Source of the DNA: Eublepharis macularius
Taxonomy: Eukaryota; Chordata; Lepidosauria; Squamata; Eublepharidae
Assembly (NCBI RefSeq): GCF_028583425.1
Contig: NC_072796.1
Span: 142,981,464-143,045,463, forward strand
Reading direction: 5' to 3'
Length of the DNA stretch: 64,000 bases
Shown here: positions 1 through 10,933 of the stretch, piece by piece
Position numbering within the stretch: the first letter of the stretch is position 1
Layout: each line of letters starts with the position of its first letter
Notes under the pieces: generated by a model
The model's database searches: none
What the model was told of the DNA's origin: nothing
What the model saw: only the letters and a program-made list of their open reading frames with translations
Position numbers and translations under genes: made by a program

Positions 1-192
1 GCCTTCCACGGTTTCTCATAGTTTGCAGAACCAGACCTAGAGGAGTTAGCCATGTTAGTCTGTAGTTGCAAAATAGTAAAAAGTCCAGTAGCACCTTTAA
101 GACTGACCAACTCTGTTGAGGCATAAGCTTTCAAGATGCTTCTGACAAAGAAAGCTATGATTCTCAAAAGCTAATGCTACAATAAAGTTGGT
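1..192. repeat. Foldback-family repeat copy, near-duplicate of 9675-9867
   Basis: The first 192 bases match 9675-9867 almost base for base. The match includes about 33 bases of flank (starting gccttccacggtttctcata) that other copies of this repeat family lack. The repeat part carries the family core (tagcacctttaagact, then aataaagttgg). The match ends inside the repeat near 192. A shared flank suggests a larger duplicated segment rather than two independent insertions. Confidence 0.75.
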
Positions 193-435
193 AGCCATGC
201 TACATTTACTTGGAATTCCCTGTAATTGTTTCCTTGAGACTCCAATGAAATTACTGACTTCAGGCGTTCCAATTATATCACCCCCGTGCCTGGTTATGCT
301 ACATGCGTCTCTTTATGCTATACTTGTCCAAGTAAATTCCTTTTACTTCACTTCCTGGAAGGTGAACAGAAGTCTTGCAACATCATCTTGCAATATATAG
401 GATCTATGCTATATTGTAGCTCATGTTGAACAGTA

Positions 436-586
436 GGGATTCCGCACACGGATAATTCACTTCCAATCCTCTTTATAGATCATTTGGAACAGATTTTTTT
501 GTGTGTGGAACAAAAAATCCACCTCAAATGATTGATAAAGTGCACTGAAAGTGCGTTATCCAACGTGTGCGGAATCAGCCAGTGTT
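436..586. mobile_element. Hairpin MITE (non-autonomous DNA transposon)
   Basis: Two arms of about 65 bases form an imperfect inverted repeat. The left end reads ggattccgcacacggataa and the right end reads cgtgtgcggaatc. The short centre is T-rich then A-rich. No protein is encoded. The structure fits a miniature inverted-repeat transposable element. The superfamily is uncertain because I see no clean target-site duplication. Confidence 0.7.
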
Positions 587-817
587 GATAATCACTTGCA
601 AGGGAGCAGAGGACACTGGGAATTGCTTATATCTGTTGCTTTTGACGAGAGCTTTCTTGATTGTCTGAAAAACAGCACAACTTTAGAGTTGTCCATGGAA
701 GAGGAAGTCTCTTTCGGCATTAAATGGCTTCTCTATTAAACGGTTAAGCGAGGCCCAAGAGAATATCTGGAATTTTTTTTATGTCAGAGTTTTTTTTTTT
801 TAAAAAAAACCCCTTAT

Positions 818-1048
818 ATTACAATTAGGGCTGCCAACCTCCAGGTGGAGCCTGGAGATCACCTGGAAAAATACCTGTTCTCCAGACTACAGATATCATC
901 AGTTCCCCAAGAGATCTGTTTGGAGGGGGGGGGGCTCCATGGCATTATACCTCATTGAGGTTCCTCCTCACCCCAAACCCTGACCTTCCCAGCCCCCCCT
1001 AAATATCCAGGAATTTGCCAACCCACATTTGGCAACCTTAATTACAAG
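818..1048. mobile_element. hAT-like non-autonomous DNA transposon
   Basis: The element proper is 826-1040. Its ends are inverted repeats: tagggctgccaac on the left and tttggcaacctta on the right. It is flanked by an 8-base target duplication with one mismatch, attacaat at 818-825 and attacaag at 1041-1048. Short inverted ends plus an 8-base duplication are the hallmark of the hAT superfamily. No transposase is encoded. Confidence 0.75.
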
Positions 1049-2990
1049 CTGGCAAGATGCCTCTAAACATCTGATAGGCACAAAGATTATCACTCTTCTT
1101 TGGAGACCCTCAACCTCATCTGTCGGTCCTCGTAGTGAGTCTTCATAGGGAGAAAACAGACAGCGGAGTTAATCAGGAGTTATTTATTTTACAGTGGGCT
1201 CAGAGTGGATTAACAGCATATAAATACATATAATGAATACAGATACAAAAGACTGGTAGCAATCATATAAATACAGCATGAAAAGCATACACTAAGACAG
1301 CCCGCATTGCAGGGTGGGGGCACAGGTTCCCACTGGGAGGGGCTGGTTGGATGTTTCACCTGCCTCAGTCCCCATAAGCCTGGCAGAACATCTGGTCTGG
1401 CGAAATGCTAACGGGTCTTGTTGAGACCAGGCCTCCACAGACAGAGTTCCCTCAGGTAGGTGCCAGAACTGAAAAAGCCCCGGCCCTGGTTGAGGCAAGG
1501 CGTACCTCCTTGGGGCCAGCGATCACCAGCAGCTGTTTCTCTGCTGATTGGAGCAAACTCCGGGGAATATAGGGTGAGAGACGGGCCCACAGCTATATTG
1601 CTCCCAGTCTGCTCAGGGCTTTGAAGGTCAAAACCAAAACCTTGCACCTGACCCGGAACTCCACTGATGCTGCATGATCTGCCAGAGCGGCTCCTGGTGC
1701 TGTTTCCTTCTTTTAAAAGCAGGTGTAACCCCCAGAGTCCCAAGGACCAGGTGCAGACAGTTCTGTAGATTTGGCCAGAGGCTTTGCCTGGAACAGCGTC
1801 CCAAATATCTAGCAGGCCTTGCCACAGCAGGACTCTTCTTGTGAAGCTGCTGTCTGAATCCTAGGGCTTGCTTGCTGCCCTAGGAGCAAGATGAAGTGGG
1901 GCAGCTCTGTGCTAGGGTGCTGGTCTCAGGCAGTCAATGAGTTCAGCTGCCAGCAATTCCTGCTCTTGCTTCTTCAGCTCTTCTCAGCTACTGCAGTTCT
2001 TCCAGAGAGAAGAAGAGTTCAGCTCTTCCAGCCAGTAGTTTCAGCTCTGTGATGATCTTAGCTCCAAAGTGTGGAAACAAGCTTTGCCTTCCAAACAGCA
2101 GCGGCAACAGCTCCTCTCCCTTTTAGTATTTCCAGCTAGCCTAGTCCTGTATAGCACCACTCCTCTTAGTCATGGTGACCTCTTTTTTTATATACATGCC
2201 TCATGGGCCTTTGCTAGACATGCAAATTAAACAAACCTAGGTGCAGCTCAGTTATCTGTTAGTCTGGTCTATGTATCTGCAGTCTATTACTCAGGCCTAG
2301 CTCCTAGGCCCCAAACCCTTTTTCCAGTACAGGCTCACACAGGCCCAGAAGGCCCTGATCCAGGCTGGGGACACAACACGAGGAGGGAAGCGTCAAGCAC
2401 TCTCTAGCTGATTTGCCCCACTGGGGAAGTGTAACCTGTTTTATTCCAGGGCAATATCAAATAAATACATTTATCTAATTTGAGTTCATGTCTATGACAG
2501 TGTGGTCCCACCTTGTGACACTTGCATTTATAAAAGTCTTGCTCGGGGAGGGGGGGGAAATACTCTAGAGAAAGCTCCCCCCCCCCCCCGAGCAAGACGA
2601 TTAGCAAAATTGCAGCTGCCCGCCCCCAAAGATCATTGAGAGCAGGCTTGTGACTAGAGAAACGATTTGCAAACGCAGGTTTTCTCTGACTTTTAAGGCA
2701 GCGATCCTAACAGTTCTAACAGAGAGGGGAGGACTTCACATGTCAGCTTTCTCTAGAGCATTCCCCACCCCCCCCGCAAGACGATTTGCAAAAGCTGCTG
2801 CTCTCGTAGGCTTTCTCCGTCTCTTCAGGCAGCCGTGCTAACGGAGAGGGGAAGGAACAGAAGGAAAAGGGGTGGGGGAGAGGGACTTCAGTACCCAGAA
2901 AGACTTGCGAAAATGATCAAGTGCCGTTCGCGTGAAAGATGTCACTTGTAGCGAGGCTCTCACATCACCTATCTCCTGAGCCTTTAACCT
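1049..2990. other. Non-genic, repeat-derived; no gene recognised
   Basis: At about 1300-1850 the - strand resembles the non-coding end of an old LINE; the phrase gggctttgaaggtcaaaacc recurs in such elements. The rest has no convincing exon. A small hairpin sits at 2536-2598, where gtcttgctcgggg pairs with its complement across C and G runs. Open frames here are short and show no recognisable protein. Confidence 0.5.
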
Positions 2991-3299
2991 GGAGGTGCCT
3001 GGGATGGAAAAGGGAGCGTCTTCAGGCAGAGCAGAGGCTCCTCCAGTGACCCACCGTCCCTCTCCTTTTCCACAGCAGCCTCATGAAACAATACCATCAC
3101 CTTCTGAATCCTGCCCTTCTTGCTCATGGCGAAGGGACCTGCGGGAGAGAACTTCCAGGCAGTTTTGGTGCGTACTGAACCATCGCTGTGGAAATGCTCC
3201 CCAGAGGCCACGTTCTTTGTTCTAAGGAACCACATCTACTTTGGAGACAGTTTTGTGTCACTAGAATAAAGTAATTTTTCCTTCCACCATGAGGACTTC

Positions 3300-3710
3300 C
3301 ATTGCTGGAAAGAGTTCTGCGCTTGCAATACCGCCTGGCAGAGGTATTGAAACAAGTTGAAGAATGGAGACATTTCCCTGGGAAATGCTAAAGGAGAAGG
3401 GGAAACGTCTCTCTCACCTTTTGAACTACGGTGCAAACAAAAGGAGCTTGGATCAATATGAGCTGTGTACATTCCTTGGAAAAAACTCTGTGCAAGCACA
3501 TCAAGTGTATTTGCCAGACCTTGAGTTGATTGTTGCTTCCCGCAAGTTTACAGATGTCATTGTCACGTGTAACCTGAAGGCGGTCTTATGTATTCTGAAC
3601 TGATGCCAGAGACTCAGAAAGGGGTGCACCGTCTCCTCCACAGCAGCACCCTCTGAATAAAGCCAGCCGAGATGTCTTTGTGCTTTGGGAAGCCCCGGCC
3701 TCTCTGCCTG
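3300..3710 (+). repeat. Interspersed repeat, shorter copy of 15583-16275; possibly a solo LTR
   Basis: This segment matches 15583-16275 over most of its length, but lacks an internal stretch of roughly 280 bases present in that copy. Both copies end with the same block, including cctctgaataaagccagcc, an AATAAA-type signal near the 3' end. That would fit a long terminal repeat, but I see no internal viral genes nearby, so the family is unproven. Both copies lie in + orientation and look old. Confidence 0.5.
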
Positions 3711-3879
3711 CCCCCGAAGGAGGGAAGTCTGAAGGACCCTAGCATGTGAGGGGGCAGCGCCCCACGTGCCTTTCCTGGCACCTCCATCATTCCTGGTGAG
3801 TGTCAGCAGCACTCTGTGGGTCTGTTGGTGCCAAGGCAGAGCAGCTGGCACTGGGTCTTAGAGGCAGGCCTGCAGCTTC

Positions 3880-4293
3880 CAGTTGGGGGATCAGGGCTAG
3901 AGACTGAATGAGCCACTTTTTTCTGAATTCTTTTGTCTCGTTCTGGTGTTGGACATTCCAGGAAGTGACGGGAACCTGCCTGGGCCCAGCAGCAAGAGCA
4001 CCTTTGCCAATTATTTCTGTTTCCCAGAGTTTTGTCCGAACCGTAGCCTCTCGTCCCAAGCACAGGTTGCGTATCAACACAATCAGACGTTGCGGCACAC
4101 CCATTTCTTTTAAAACTGTCCATATGTTTTCATGATTCACACAGCTGAAAACTTTTTTGTAATCTATGAAACACAGGCTGATTTTCTTCTGAAGTTCTTT
4201 GGAATGCTCCATTAGCCATCTCAGATTTTCAATGTGATCTATAATGCCTTTTCCTTTTCTGAAAGTACCTGGGTGGTACCTGGCCAGAATCAA
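3880..4293 (-). mobile_element. BovB (RTE) LINE fragment, reverse transcriptase part
   Basis: The - strand encodes a stretch typical of the BovB reverse transcriptase: FRKGKGIIDHIENLRW, then FIDYKKVFSCVNHENIW and LKEMGVPQRLIVLIRNL. The key FxDYxKAF-type block is recognisable with substitutions, and homology fades after about 110 residues. This is a 5'- and 3'-truncated relic, not an active element. Confidence 0.8.
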
Positions 4294-4301
4294 TGCACAT
4301 T

Positions 4302-4304
4302 TTC

Positions 4305-4351
<47 letters not shown>

Positions 4352-4392
4352 CATTGATTCATTCATTCATTCATTCATTCATTCATTCATTT
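4302..4392. repeat. Compound tetranucleotide microsatellite (ATTG)n(ATTC)n
   Basis: A run of ATTG units passes directly into a run of ATTC units, about 90 bases in all. It lies between the BovB fragment and an L2-like tail. Confidence 0.9.
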
Positions 4393-4850
4393 TTTAATTT
4401 ATTTGTGTTATTTATAGTCCACCTTTTGCACTAAAAAGACTCAAGGCGGATTACATAGAGTGAGATTAGCACAGTCAGTATCAAGGACATTTCAATAAAC
4501 AACGCCTTAGGATAAATAAAAGCAAGTTTACAAAGACGTAGCATTAGCAAAAATGCTGAAACCGAGCATAAGCAATTAGACAACATAGAACTACCCAGTA
4601 GGGTCCTACTTAAAGTAATAGGTAGTACATAGGAGCACATACTTAAAGCAACAGAGCGTATGTATGGCAACATAGTGGGGAAGTCTATGGTCCATAACTC
4701 GTTAGTGAAGCACCTCTTTGAGATCATCGCCCTACAATACAGCCCTCCTATCTGTGTAAAAAGCCCCTTTGAATAATTTAGTTTTGCATTGTTTGTGAAA
4801 GGTCAGGAGAGTTGAGGCTCTTTTTCAAACTATTGGGCATTCACTAAGAA
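4393..4850 (-). mobile_element. L2-like LINE 3' end fragment
   Basis: The start (tttatagtccaccttttgca, then gactcaaggcggattacata) closely parallels the segment at 36255-36640. There the - strand continues into a recognisable LINE protein. The orientation is therefore - and this copy holds mainly the 3' end. Confidence 0.55.
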
Positions 4851-5590
4851 GCTGTGGTGTCATACACACGCATGCACACATACACACAGAAACAAACAAA
4901 CAAGAGGTATTCCTTGGGAAGGAAACAGTAGAAAAGAAACAAGGTCCCAGGAATGAAAATCAAGTCACTTAAAAGCACCAGTACTAGGCATAGAACCAAA
5001 ACAAGATATAGTTTTTTCTAATCAGTAATCTTCATATTTACAATCAAAATTAAATACAACAAATGTAACAACATGAAATACAGTCAATATTTCCAACAAT
5101 CTATATCACAAGTGATCTATTAATTTTTGAAAGAAAAAATGAATCCTCCAGTGAAAGAATCGAAAGAAACTGTCCTTTCTTGTATAAAGGTGCTTTCTTT
5201 TTTCTTCTCTTTCAGGTGGAATAACAAATTGAAGCTCCTGAGGGGCTCCCCTGCATTGCCCTCCTTCCACGAGTCTCAGGAGAGAGATAAGTTCAAAATT
5301 AATTGTCCCAAAAATGCTTTAGTGTAAAGCTGCTTTCCCTTTTCTTCTCTTACAGGTAGGTTGTGAAGAATATGGGAAGCTCCTACACATACACACAGAA
5401 GCAGCATTCAGATGGAGAATGGGAGGGTCCTTCCTCAAGAGGCTTTGTGCAAACAGACCCACCCATGGGCATGGACCAGGTCCATAAAAGAAGCCATATG
5501 AGAAGGCAGCCACTTGATCTTGATTGGGTCTTGAGCTGCGAACGTGGCTGTGATTGGCTGGCTTTTCTGAGCCTGGCAGGACCTGCCCAC
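4851..5590. other. Non-genic stretch with two similar splice-acceptor-like tracts
   Basis: No coding exon is recognised. Two similar pyrimidine tracts followed by cag occur at about 5193-5217 and 5331-5356 (gctttc, then ttcttctc, then cag). They look like a local duplication of about 140 bases. They lie just upstream of the first candidate lectin promoter. I cannot show that they are used. Confidence 0.4.
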
Positions 5591-5598
5591 TGGGAAGA

Positions 5599-5711
5599 GG
5601 ATAAAACCAGGACTGCTGGAAGGAGACCCAAGAGTCAGCTGGCAGCACGGGGCTTCACGCCAAGCAGAGACTGCCAGTTTGCCAAGAAAGAGAACTGGCA
5701 GTCAAATCAAG
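5599..5711 (+). promoter_or_regulatory. Candidate promoter and non-coding first exon A of the lectin gene
   Basis: A TATA-like box (gataaaa, about 5600-5606) is followed about 105 bases later by a strong 5' splice site, caaatcaag|gtgagt, with the exon ending at 5711. The exon has no required start codon. The lectin ATG lies one base after a good splice acceptor (ccttgcag at 7560-7567), so an upstream non-coding exon is needed. This one fits. The exact transcription start, about 5630, is inferred. Confidence 0.5.
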
Positions 5712-5739
5712 GTGAGTTTGAGGAACATGGTGGGCACGG

Positions 5740-5862
5740 ATCCAGAGTTAGCCGTGTTAGTCTGCAGTAGCAAAATAGCAGAGTCCAGTAGCACCTTTAA
5801 GACTAACCAACTTTATTGTAGCATAAGCTTTCGAGAACCGCAGCTCTCTTCGTCAGATGGTG
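5740..5862. repeat. Half-unit of the foldback repeat family
   Basis: It carries the family core: agttagccgtgttagtctg, gtccagtagcacctttaaga, then cttcgtcagatg, where the copy stops. Only one arm is present. It sits in the first intron of the lectin gene if exon A is used. Confidence 0.75.
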
Positions 5863-6134
5863 GGCATGGTGTCTACAATAATAAGAGGATGGGTGTGCCT
5901 GGCTGCCTATGCCAGGCATAACTCATCAGAAAATAAAGCCCCAACTTCACCAAACAAAGGGGGTTTGCACAGCCCCAACTCCTTTCTCTATAGCTGTGTG
6001 CTTCCTTAGTCAACAGCTGTTCTGGCAACCACTGAAACCCTTCAAAACACTGTTTTCAGAGATGTCAGCTGAGATCAGCCTCCCTGGAAGCTGAAGGAAA
6101 GCCTTGGCCACAGCTACACAGAAGGCAGCTTAAC

Positions 6135-6250
6135 CTACCTCGCAGGGTTGTTGCCGGGATGAAATGGAGGAGAAGAGAATTATGCAAGCCACCTTGGGTC
6201 CCTCCTGGGCAGAAAGGTGGAGTATAAATGCAGTGCATAAATAGATGAAG
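6135..6250 (+). repeat. tRNA-derived SINE, 3' half
   Basis: It contains cctcgcagggttgttgccgg and the terminal block aaggtggagtataaatgcag, shared with the longer SINE copies in this window. The tRNA-like head is missing. Confidence 0.65.
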
Positions 6251-6379
6251 CCGGCTGTTTCCATCCTGATGTCCTGATTACTGTCTTTTACAGAATAGTC
6301 AAATTGTACTGAAATGTACAATGACCAAGCTGGCCAAACCTTTGGGGTTAGTTGACAGAGTGTGCAGTGGCAGAGCTCC

Positions 6380-6565
6380 TATAAAATAATATTGTGAGTG
6401 CAGCGAGCTGCAGGCCGGGGGAGCCAAGCGAGGAGGGGCTGGGTCTCGTGTTCTATGTAAAGCCGAGAAAACCTCCTGACCCCAACCCTCGCCAAGACAA
6501 CTTGCCACAAAGAAGGTCCTGCAACCACAAGTGGGTGCAGTTACACTGCACCAGCTCAAATCAAG
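6380..6565 (+). promoter_or_regulatory. Candidate promoter and non-coding first exon B of the lectin gene
   Basis: A clear TATA box, tataaaata (6380-6388), is followed by an exon-like stretch. It ends at a strong 5' splice site, ctcaaatcaag|gtgagt, with the last exon base at 6565. The 15-base junction tcaaatcaaggtgag is identical to that of candidate exon A about 850 bases upstream. The two may be duplicated, alternative first exons that splice to the ATG exon at 7568. The transcription start, about 6410, is inferred. Confidence 0.55.
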
Positions 6566-7568
6566 GTGAGTATCCAGGTTTTGTCCAAAGCATCCCATGA
6601 ATTGTGGTTTCGTGAAGGAACCTATTGTGGGCCTCCAGCCCTCTGGAAAACTCTACTACCTCACCTGGGAGTCACAGCAGTTTAACAAGAGCAAACCCAA
6701 TTTTCATTGGTAGCACAGACATGCCAGAAGTCTGGCTTAAGAGTTCCTTAAATCTGCCTCCCTGCAGCCAAAATCCTGGATTCCTTTCCCAACTGGATAG
6801 ACATCTTTAACCTCCTATGGCCCTCTTCCTTCGGAGACCTCTGCCAACACAGTCAGCCTGGCTCGTTTCGGGGTCACAGACTCCTTCCTTGTGCTGTGGC
6901 ACTCAGCTGGACAAACCTTACATGGGATGGGGCTGCGGGGAGGAGGGGAATAAAGGAAGAAGTGGCGGGAAAGCTGTTTGTATCTAACTCACTAGAGAAC
7001 AGGCCGCTTTGGAGACATGGTCAGCTCTGGACTCTGACGCCATCTTCCTCCACATGACTCTTGAGTACCACAGACCATCTTTCCTAAGGGAGCACTGCCA
7101 GGTTTCTCTTCAAGCTGCGAAGGGGAGCCGGACCCCGGGACTCCAAGCGGTTGATCTGCCTCAGTGGCTGCATTCAGGCAGCTGTGAGTCTGGGCAGGAA
7201 CACAGCTTGCTGCCAGCTTGCCTGCTCCCCTTCCTCCGCCCCTTCATGCCAGCAGAGCTAGATTGAGAACTTCTTGGGTTGATGGAAGCTGCGTGTCTGA
7301 GTGCGGCTGCCCTGGCAAACGGAAATATGTTTACTCCTCCCCAACTGGGATCCAAAAGGTCTAGCCAGCATCGAGTTTTAAGGGCTAAGCACACTGCAGT
7401 CCGCCCAGGCTCCCGCGTCTGAAAGGCACAGTGAGTTGGGGGCTTATGAAAACAAGTCGTTTGGGATCCATCTCTATGGAGGGAGGAGGGGGCACACTCC
7501 AGCACAGTGCCCAGCCTCGGCCCAGTGCCTGACGCCATCCCTTGCCTCCCCTGCTGCCTCCTTGCAGG

Positions 7569-9477
7569 ATGCTGGTCACCTGGTCCTGGATCTTGGCCCT
7601 GGGGCTGCTGGCAGGGCATGGGGAGGCTCAGAGCTGCACGCAAGCATATGGAGGTAAGCAACGGGACAAGGGGCGGGGATGAGGGCTGGGCTCCGGCCAT
7701 CCAAAGGGGCCCCTGCGCTCGAACGCTTCTCCCTCCTCTGAATTGGTGTTCTGAGCTGCGCTGCTCACTGCTGTTGTCACAAAGGGAACTCCTGAGGATG
7801 AATACCCCATTTTCTCCACAATCACCTGCAGAAAGTTCGAGTGGCCCAAGGCCCAACCTGAGAACTGACAAGCTCTGGCCGTCTGCCCCATCCCGTGCCC
7901 CACCAGAGCTATTAAAGCCCCAACAGCAAGGCAAAAGGGACATGACATGTTCTGTCATGATCACCACCAAGCACTGGAAGTTAACCCCTGGGAGATCCCG
8001 AACCCCCACCCCACACGGCTCCCCTAATTTCTGACCAGGTACCGAAGGGGGTAAAGCATATAGGTTGGTAGGGAGATGACCAGCTTCCCAAGTGGTCAGA
8101 TGCACATTGTGATACGTTGCCCCTTGAGAAGTGTCTGCCTGTGTTTTCCTCGAGGTTTCTGCCCCTCCATTCTTCCCCATTCCTGTCCTCAGCCCCTCCT
8201 GCTTTGCAAAGGCTGAGCTTACGGGCTCTTGTGTGTTCCCCCCAGTGATGCAGGAAGGAGACTGGCCCACCACTCAGGTTGGCCTCTCATGCCCTCTTCC
8301 ATGCTCTAACCCTCCCCTCGCCCCGTGACTCCCCAGAAAGGGAGTGCCTCTGCTGTTTTGCATAGCCCCCAAAGGTACAGGCCCCCCCGTTCTTGCCTAG
8401 CAAAGTTTCAGATGGGTCGTTATGTTGGTTTGCAGTGGAAGAGCAAGAATCAAGCCCAGTAGCACCTTAAAGACCACCAAGATTTCAAGGGTCAAGCTCC
8501 TTCGAAAGGGGGTGTCTCTGTTGCTTTGCAGGTTCACCTAAAGGCACAGGTGTCCCCCGTTCTTGCCTAGCAAAAGCAATGGACCCTGACCACTTCGCTC
8601 CCCTCCTTTTCTCATGCTCCGACTCTAGGTCCCAACTTGGCCAGAGGGCGGCCAACCTCACAATCCTCCACATACACACATGTTGATGGGATCGCTGGGA
8701 TATCAGGCTATGCAGTGGATGGGAACTGTGACGGGCGGTGGATAGCCCACTCCTGCACTCACACCAATCATGAGATCAATCCGTGGTGGTCAGTGGACTT
8801 GGGCAGAGAATACGCCATCTCCCTCGTGGTGGTGAAAATCCGGCAAGACTGCTGCGGAGACAGAACCCAGGGGGCCACGATCCATGTGGGAGATCACATG
8901 GGTGACTTTAGCAAAAGCAGCTTCATGTAAGTCGCACATATTTCTCATTTACTCCCCTACCCCTTCCCACAACAATTTTAGCTCAGATACATAATTTGGA
9001 AGTCTTCTAATGTCCTTTCAAGGCATACTTTTAAGAGGAAAGGAGGTTCTAGTCCACATTAGGTGCTGTGAACAGGGGATGTGTCAGTGAGTGATAGGTG
9101 TCTCGATCCATTCCAGACCAGGTGTCTGTGTGTCAACCGACAGAGCATCCAATGAGAAGTTCTAGCACATTGATGAACAGCTACACAAGAAACAACTCCT
9201 AGTCACAGGGGCTACATCAGGAGAAATTTCTAGCTTTACAGTCCCCCATTCCTGAAGACTGATTCATTCCGAATTCATGCCACTGCACGGCTGACCCTTT
9301 TTGTCCCCCTACAGCTGTGGCACCATTACAGACCTCCAGGACGGATCCCTCAGTACCATTCTGTGCAATGGAGCCCTGGGCCGTTACATAACCATCGCCA
9401 TCCCTGACCGGGAAACCATCTTGTCTCTAGGTGAAGTGGAGGTCCACGGCACCAATCCACCACGCCAATGTTTTTGA
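7569..9477 (+). CDS. Secreted F-type lectin (fucolectin-like), three coding exons
   Basis: Exons are 7569-7653, 8629-8926 and 9315-9477, all with GT-AG introns. Together they make an exact open frame of 181 codons plus stop. Exon 1 starts with ATG just after a splice acceptor and encodes a signal peptide (MLVTWSWILALGLLAGHGEA), so the protein should be secreted. Exons 2-3 encode one F5/8-type C / FTP (fucolectin, tachylectin-4, pentraxin-1) domain. It shows NLARGRPTSQSSTY at the start, SCTHTNHEINPWWSVDL in the middle, RQDCCGDR and a final LGEVEVHG. Eel fucolectin binds fucose through one His and two Arg; the two Arg of the RxDCCGxR block are kept, but the expected His position is shifted or replaced (WIAHSC). 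Four-plus Cys fit a disulfide-bonded extracellular fold. In fish the family is linked to innate recognition of microbial sugars; that role here is an inference. The family is certain, the exact ortholog is not. Confidence 0.9.
8428..8502. repeat. Short repeat relic related to the foldback family
   Basis: It holds agcccagtagcaccttaaag, the motif also seen at 41640-41730, 46496-46590 and 61890-62095. It lies within the second intron-like gap of the lectin gene, between coding exons 1 and 2. Confidence 0.5.
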
Positions 9478-9674
9478 TAACAGCACTGCGTTTTGTGTAC
9501 GGGATCTAATGATGGCTCTTCAATCATCTTCATGGATCCTCTCTCTCTCTGAGCAAACGTCTTTGGATTTCTGTGGCTGCTAACCAGGACTGTTTCTATA
9601 TGGAGGATTTGTTCTGCCGCAGCCCTCAAAAGAAATATCTACACAATGCCATCTTCTATTCATGTTCCTTGTGT

Positions 9675-9905
9675 TGCCTTCCACGGTTTCTCATAGTTTG
9701 CAGAACCAGACCTAGAGGAGTTAGCTGTGTTAGTCTGTAGTTGCAAAATAATAAAAAGTCCAGTAGCACCTTTAAGACTAACCAACTCTGTTGAGGCATA
9801 AGCTTTCAAGATGCATCTGACAAAGAGAGCTATGATTCTCAAAAGCATATGCGACAATAAAGTTGGTTAGTTTTAAAGGTGCTGCTGGACTTTTTACTAC
9901 CTTGC
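9675..9905. repeat. Foldback-family repeat copy downstream of the lectin gene
   Basis: This nearly full palindromic copy matches 1-192, including 33 bases of left flank. It extends further right (ttaaaggtgctgctggactt). It begins about 200 bases after the lectin stop codon. Its internal aataaa (about 9856) is the first possible poly(A) signal after the lectin stop that I can find. Confidence 0.75.
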
Positions 9906-10930
9906 TCTGATGTTTCCAGAAATATCTGAGCCAAAGCAGGTCTCCCCACAGAGAAGAGGGTATAGCTTCCAGGTGCCATTTCCCCTGCTTACCTCTCCAG
10001 ACCCATCTTTATCCATCAATGGACTTTCTGCTGACCTACAGTACTGTAGCAACATACCACCAGCACTCCATTGTTAAAAAATATAGTCCTCTTCCAGCAT
10101 GGGGGCGGGATGAGAACTGGTGGGCTCAAGAGGACAGATGGGAAAGCAGAAAGAACACCCCGGTCGCTTGCCGCCAAGAATAGAACACTCCCAGGCTAGA
10201 CAAGAACTCCCAACCTTAGTTCTGCTGACTGGCAGTTGATTCAGAATCCACCACGCCCAAGTCACGTTCTACCCATGCTTCCACTTCCAGATCCTCCTCA
10301 AAACAAAAACAAGGAACACAAGATACACGCTTTGCTCTTGTTTGCGCAATGGGTATTTTGCTAGTTTCCAGGGGTCTGTCCTGATTTGACAGGGCATGGG
10401 GGTTTCTCGTGGATGGCGCAGCAGGGCTTTAATTCATTATCAAACCAGCTGCAATCTGTGCAGTACCAGAACCAGTCACAAGGGCACAGGACAGTATGCA
10501 AGCCTTTGAGTTCACCATAGCTCTTCCTCAGGCTGGAATTACAAAGGCCAGCAGTCTTCCTTGCACCTCTCTAATGCCAAGCAAGATTGAAAGGTCCCTT
10601 GTAGGGCAGAGAATAAAGGAATTACTTGACAGTCTAGAGTTACAATTTTGGAGAAAAGTTTTTGGTGGCGCATGAGATATAAAATCAAATAGAGCCAAAC
10701 TGGTAGTTTTGCATTTGAAACGTTACCTTGAGTCTAGCAAGGTTGCCTTTTGGACATCTTACGTTAATGGTCAAGAATGTGGCTTTGGAACCTCAGGGCA
10801 AAAATCATAAATTAGTGAGGAAGTGACACAAGGATCTCATCATAGCGTTTCAAAGATAAAGATGTCTCTCTGGGAGCCAAGACCAATGCAAAATATGGTA
10901 TTTATTCCCCATTCCTATGTATAGATGTGA
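9906..10930. other. Intergenic; no gene recognised
   Basis: Moderately AT-rich sequence without splice-bounded coding segments or a recognised repeat. Confidence 0.4.
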
Positions 10931-10933
10931 AAG

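Noticed and set aside
2984-3235. A - strand 83-codon frame starting MWFLRTKNVASGEHFHS
   Set aside because: It looks somewhat protein-like but matches no family I know, lacks splice or promoter context and lies among repeats.
7161-8273. A 370-codon open frame on the - strand opposite the lectin gene
   Set aside because: It has no recognisable domain, its composition follows the GC-rich + strand, and it overlaps the well-supported signal-peptide exon and intron.
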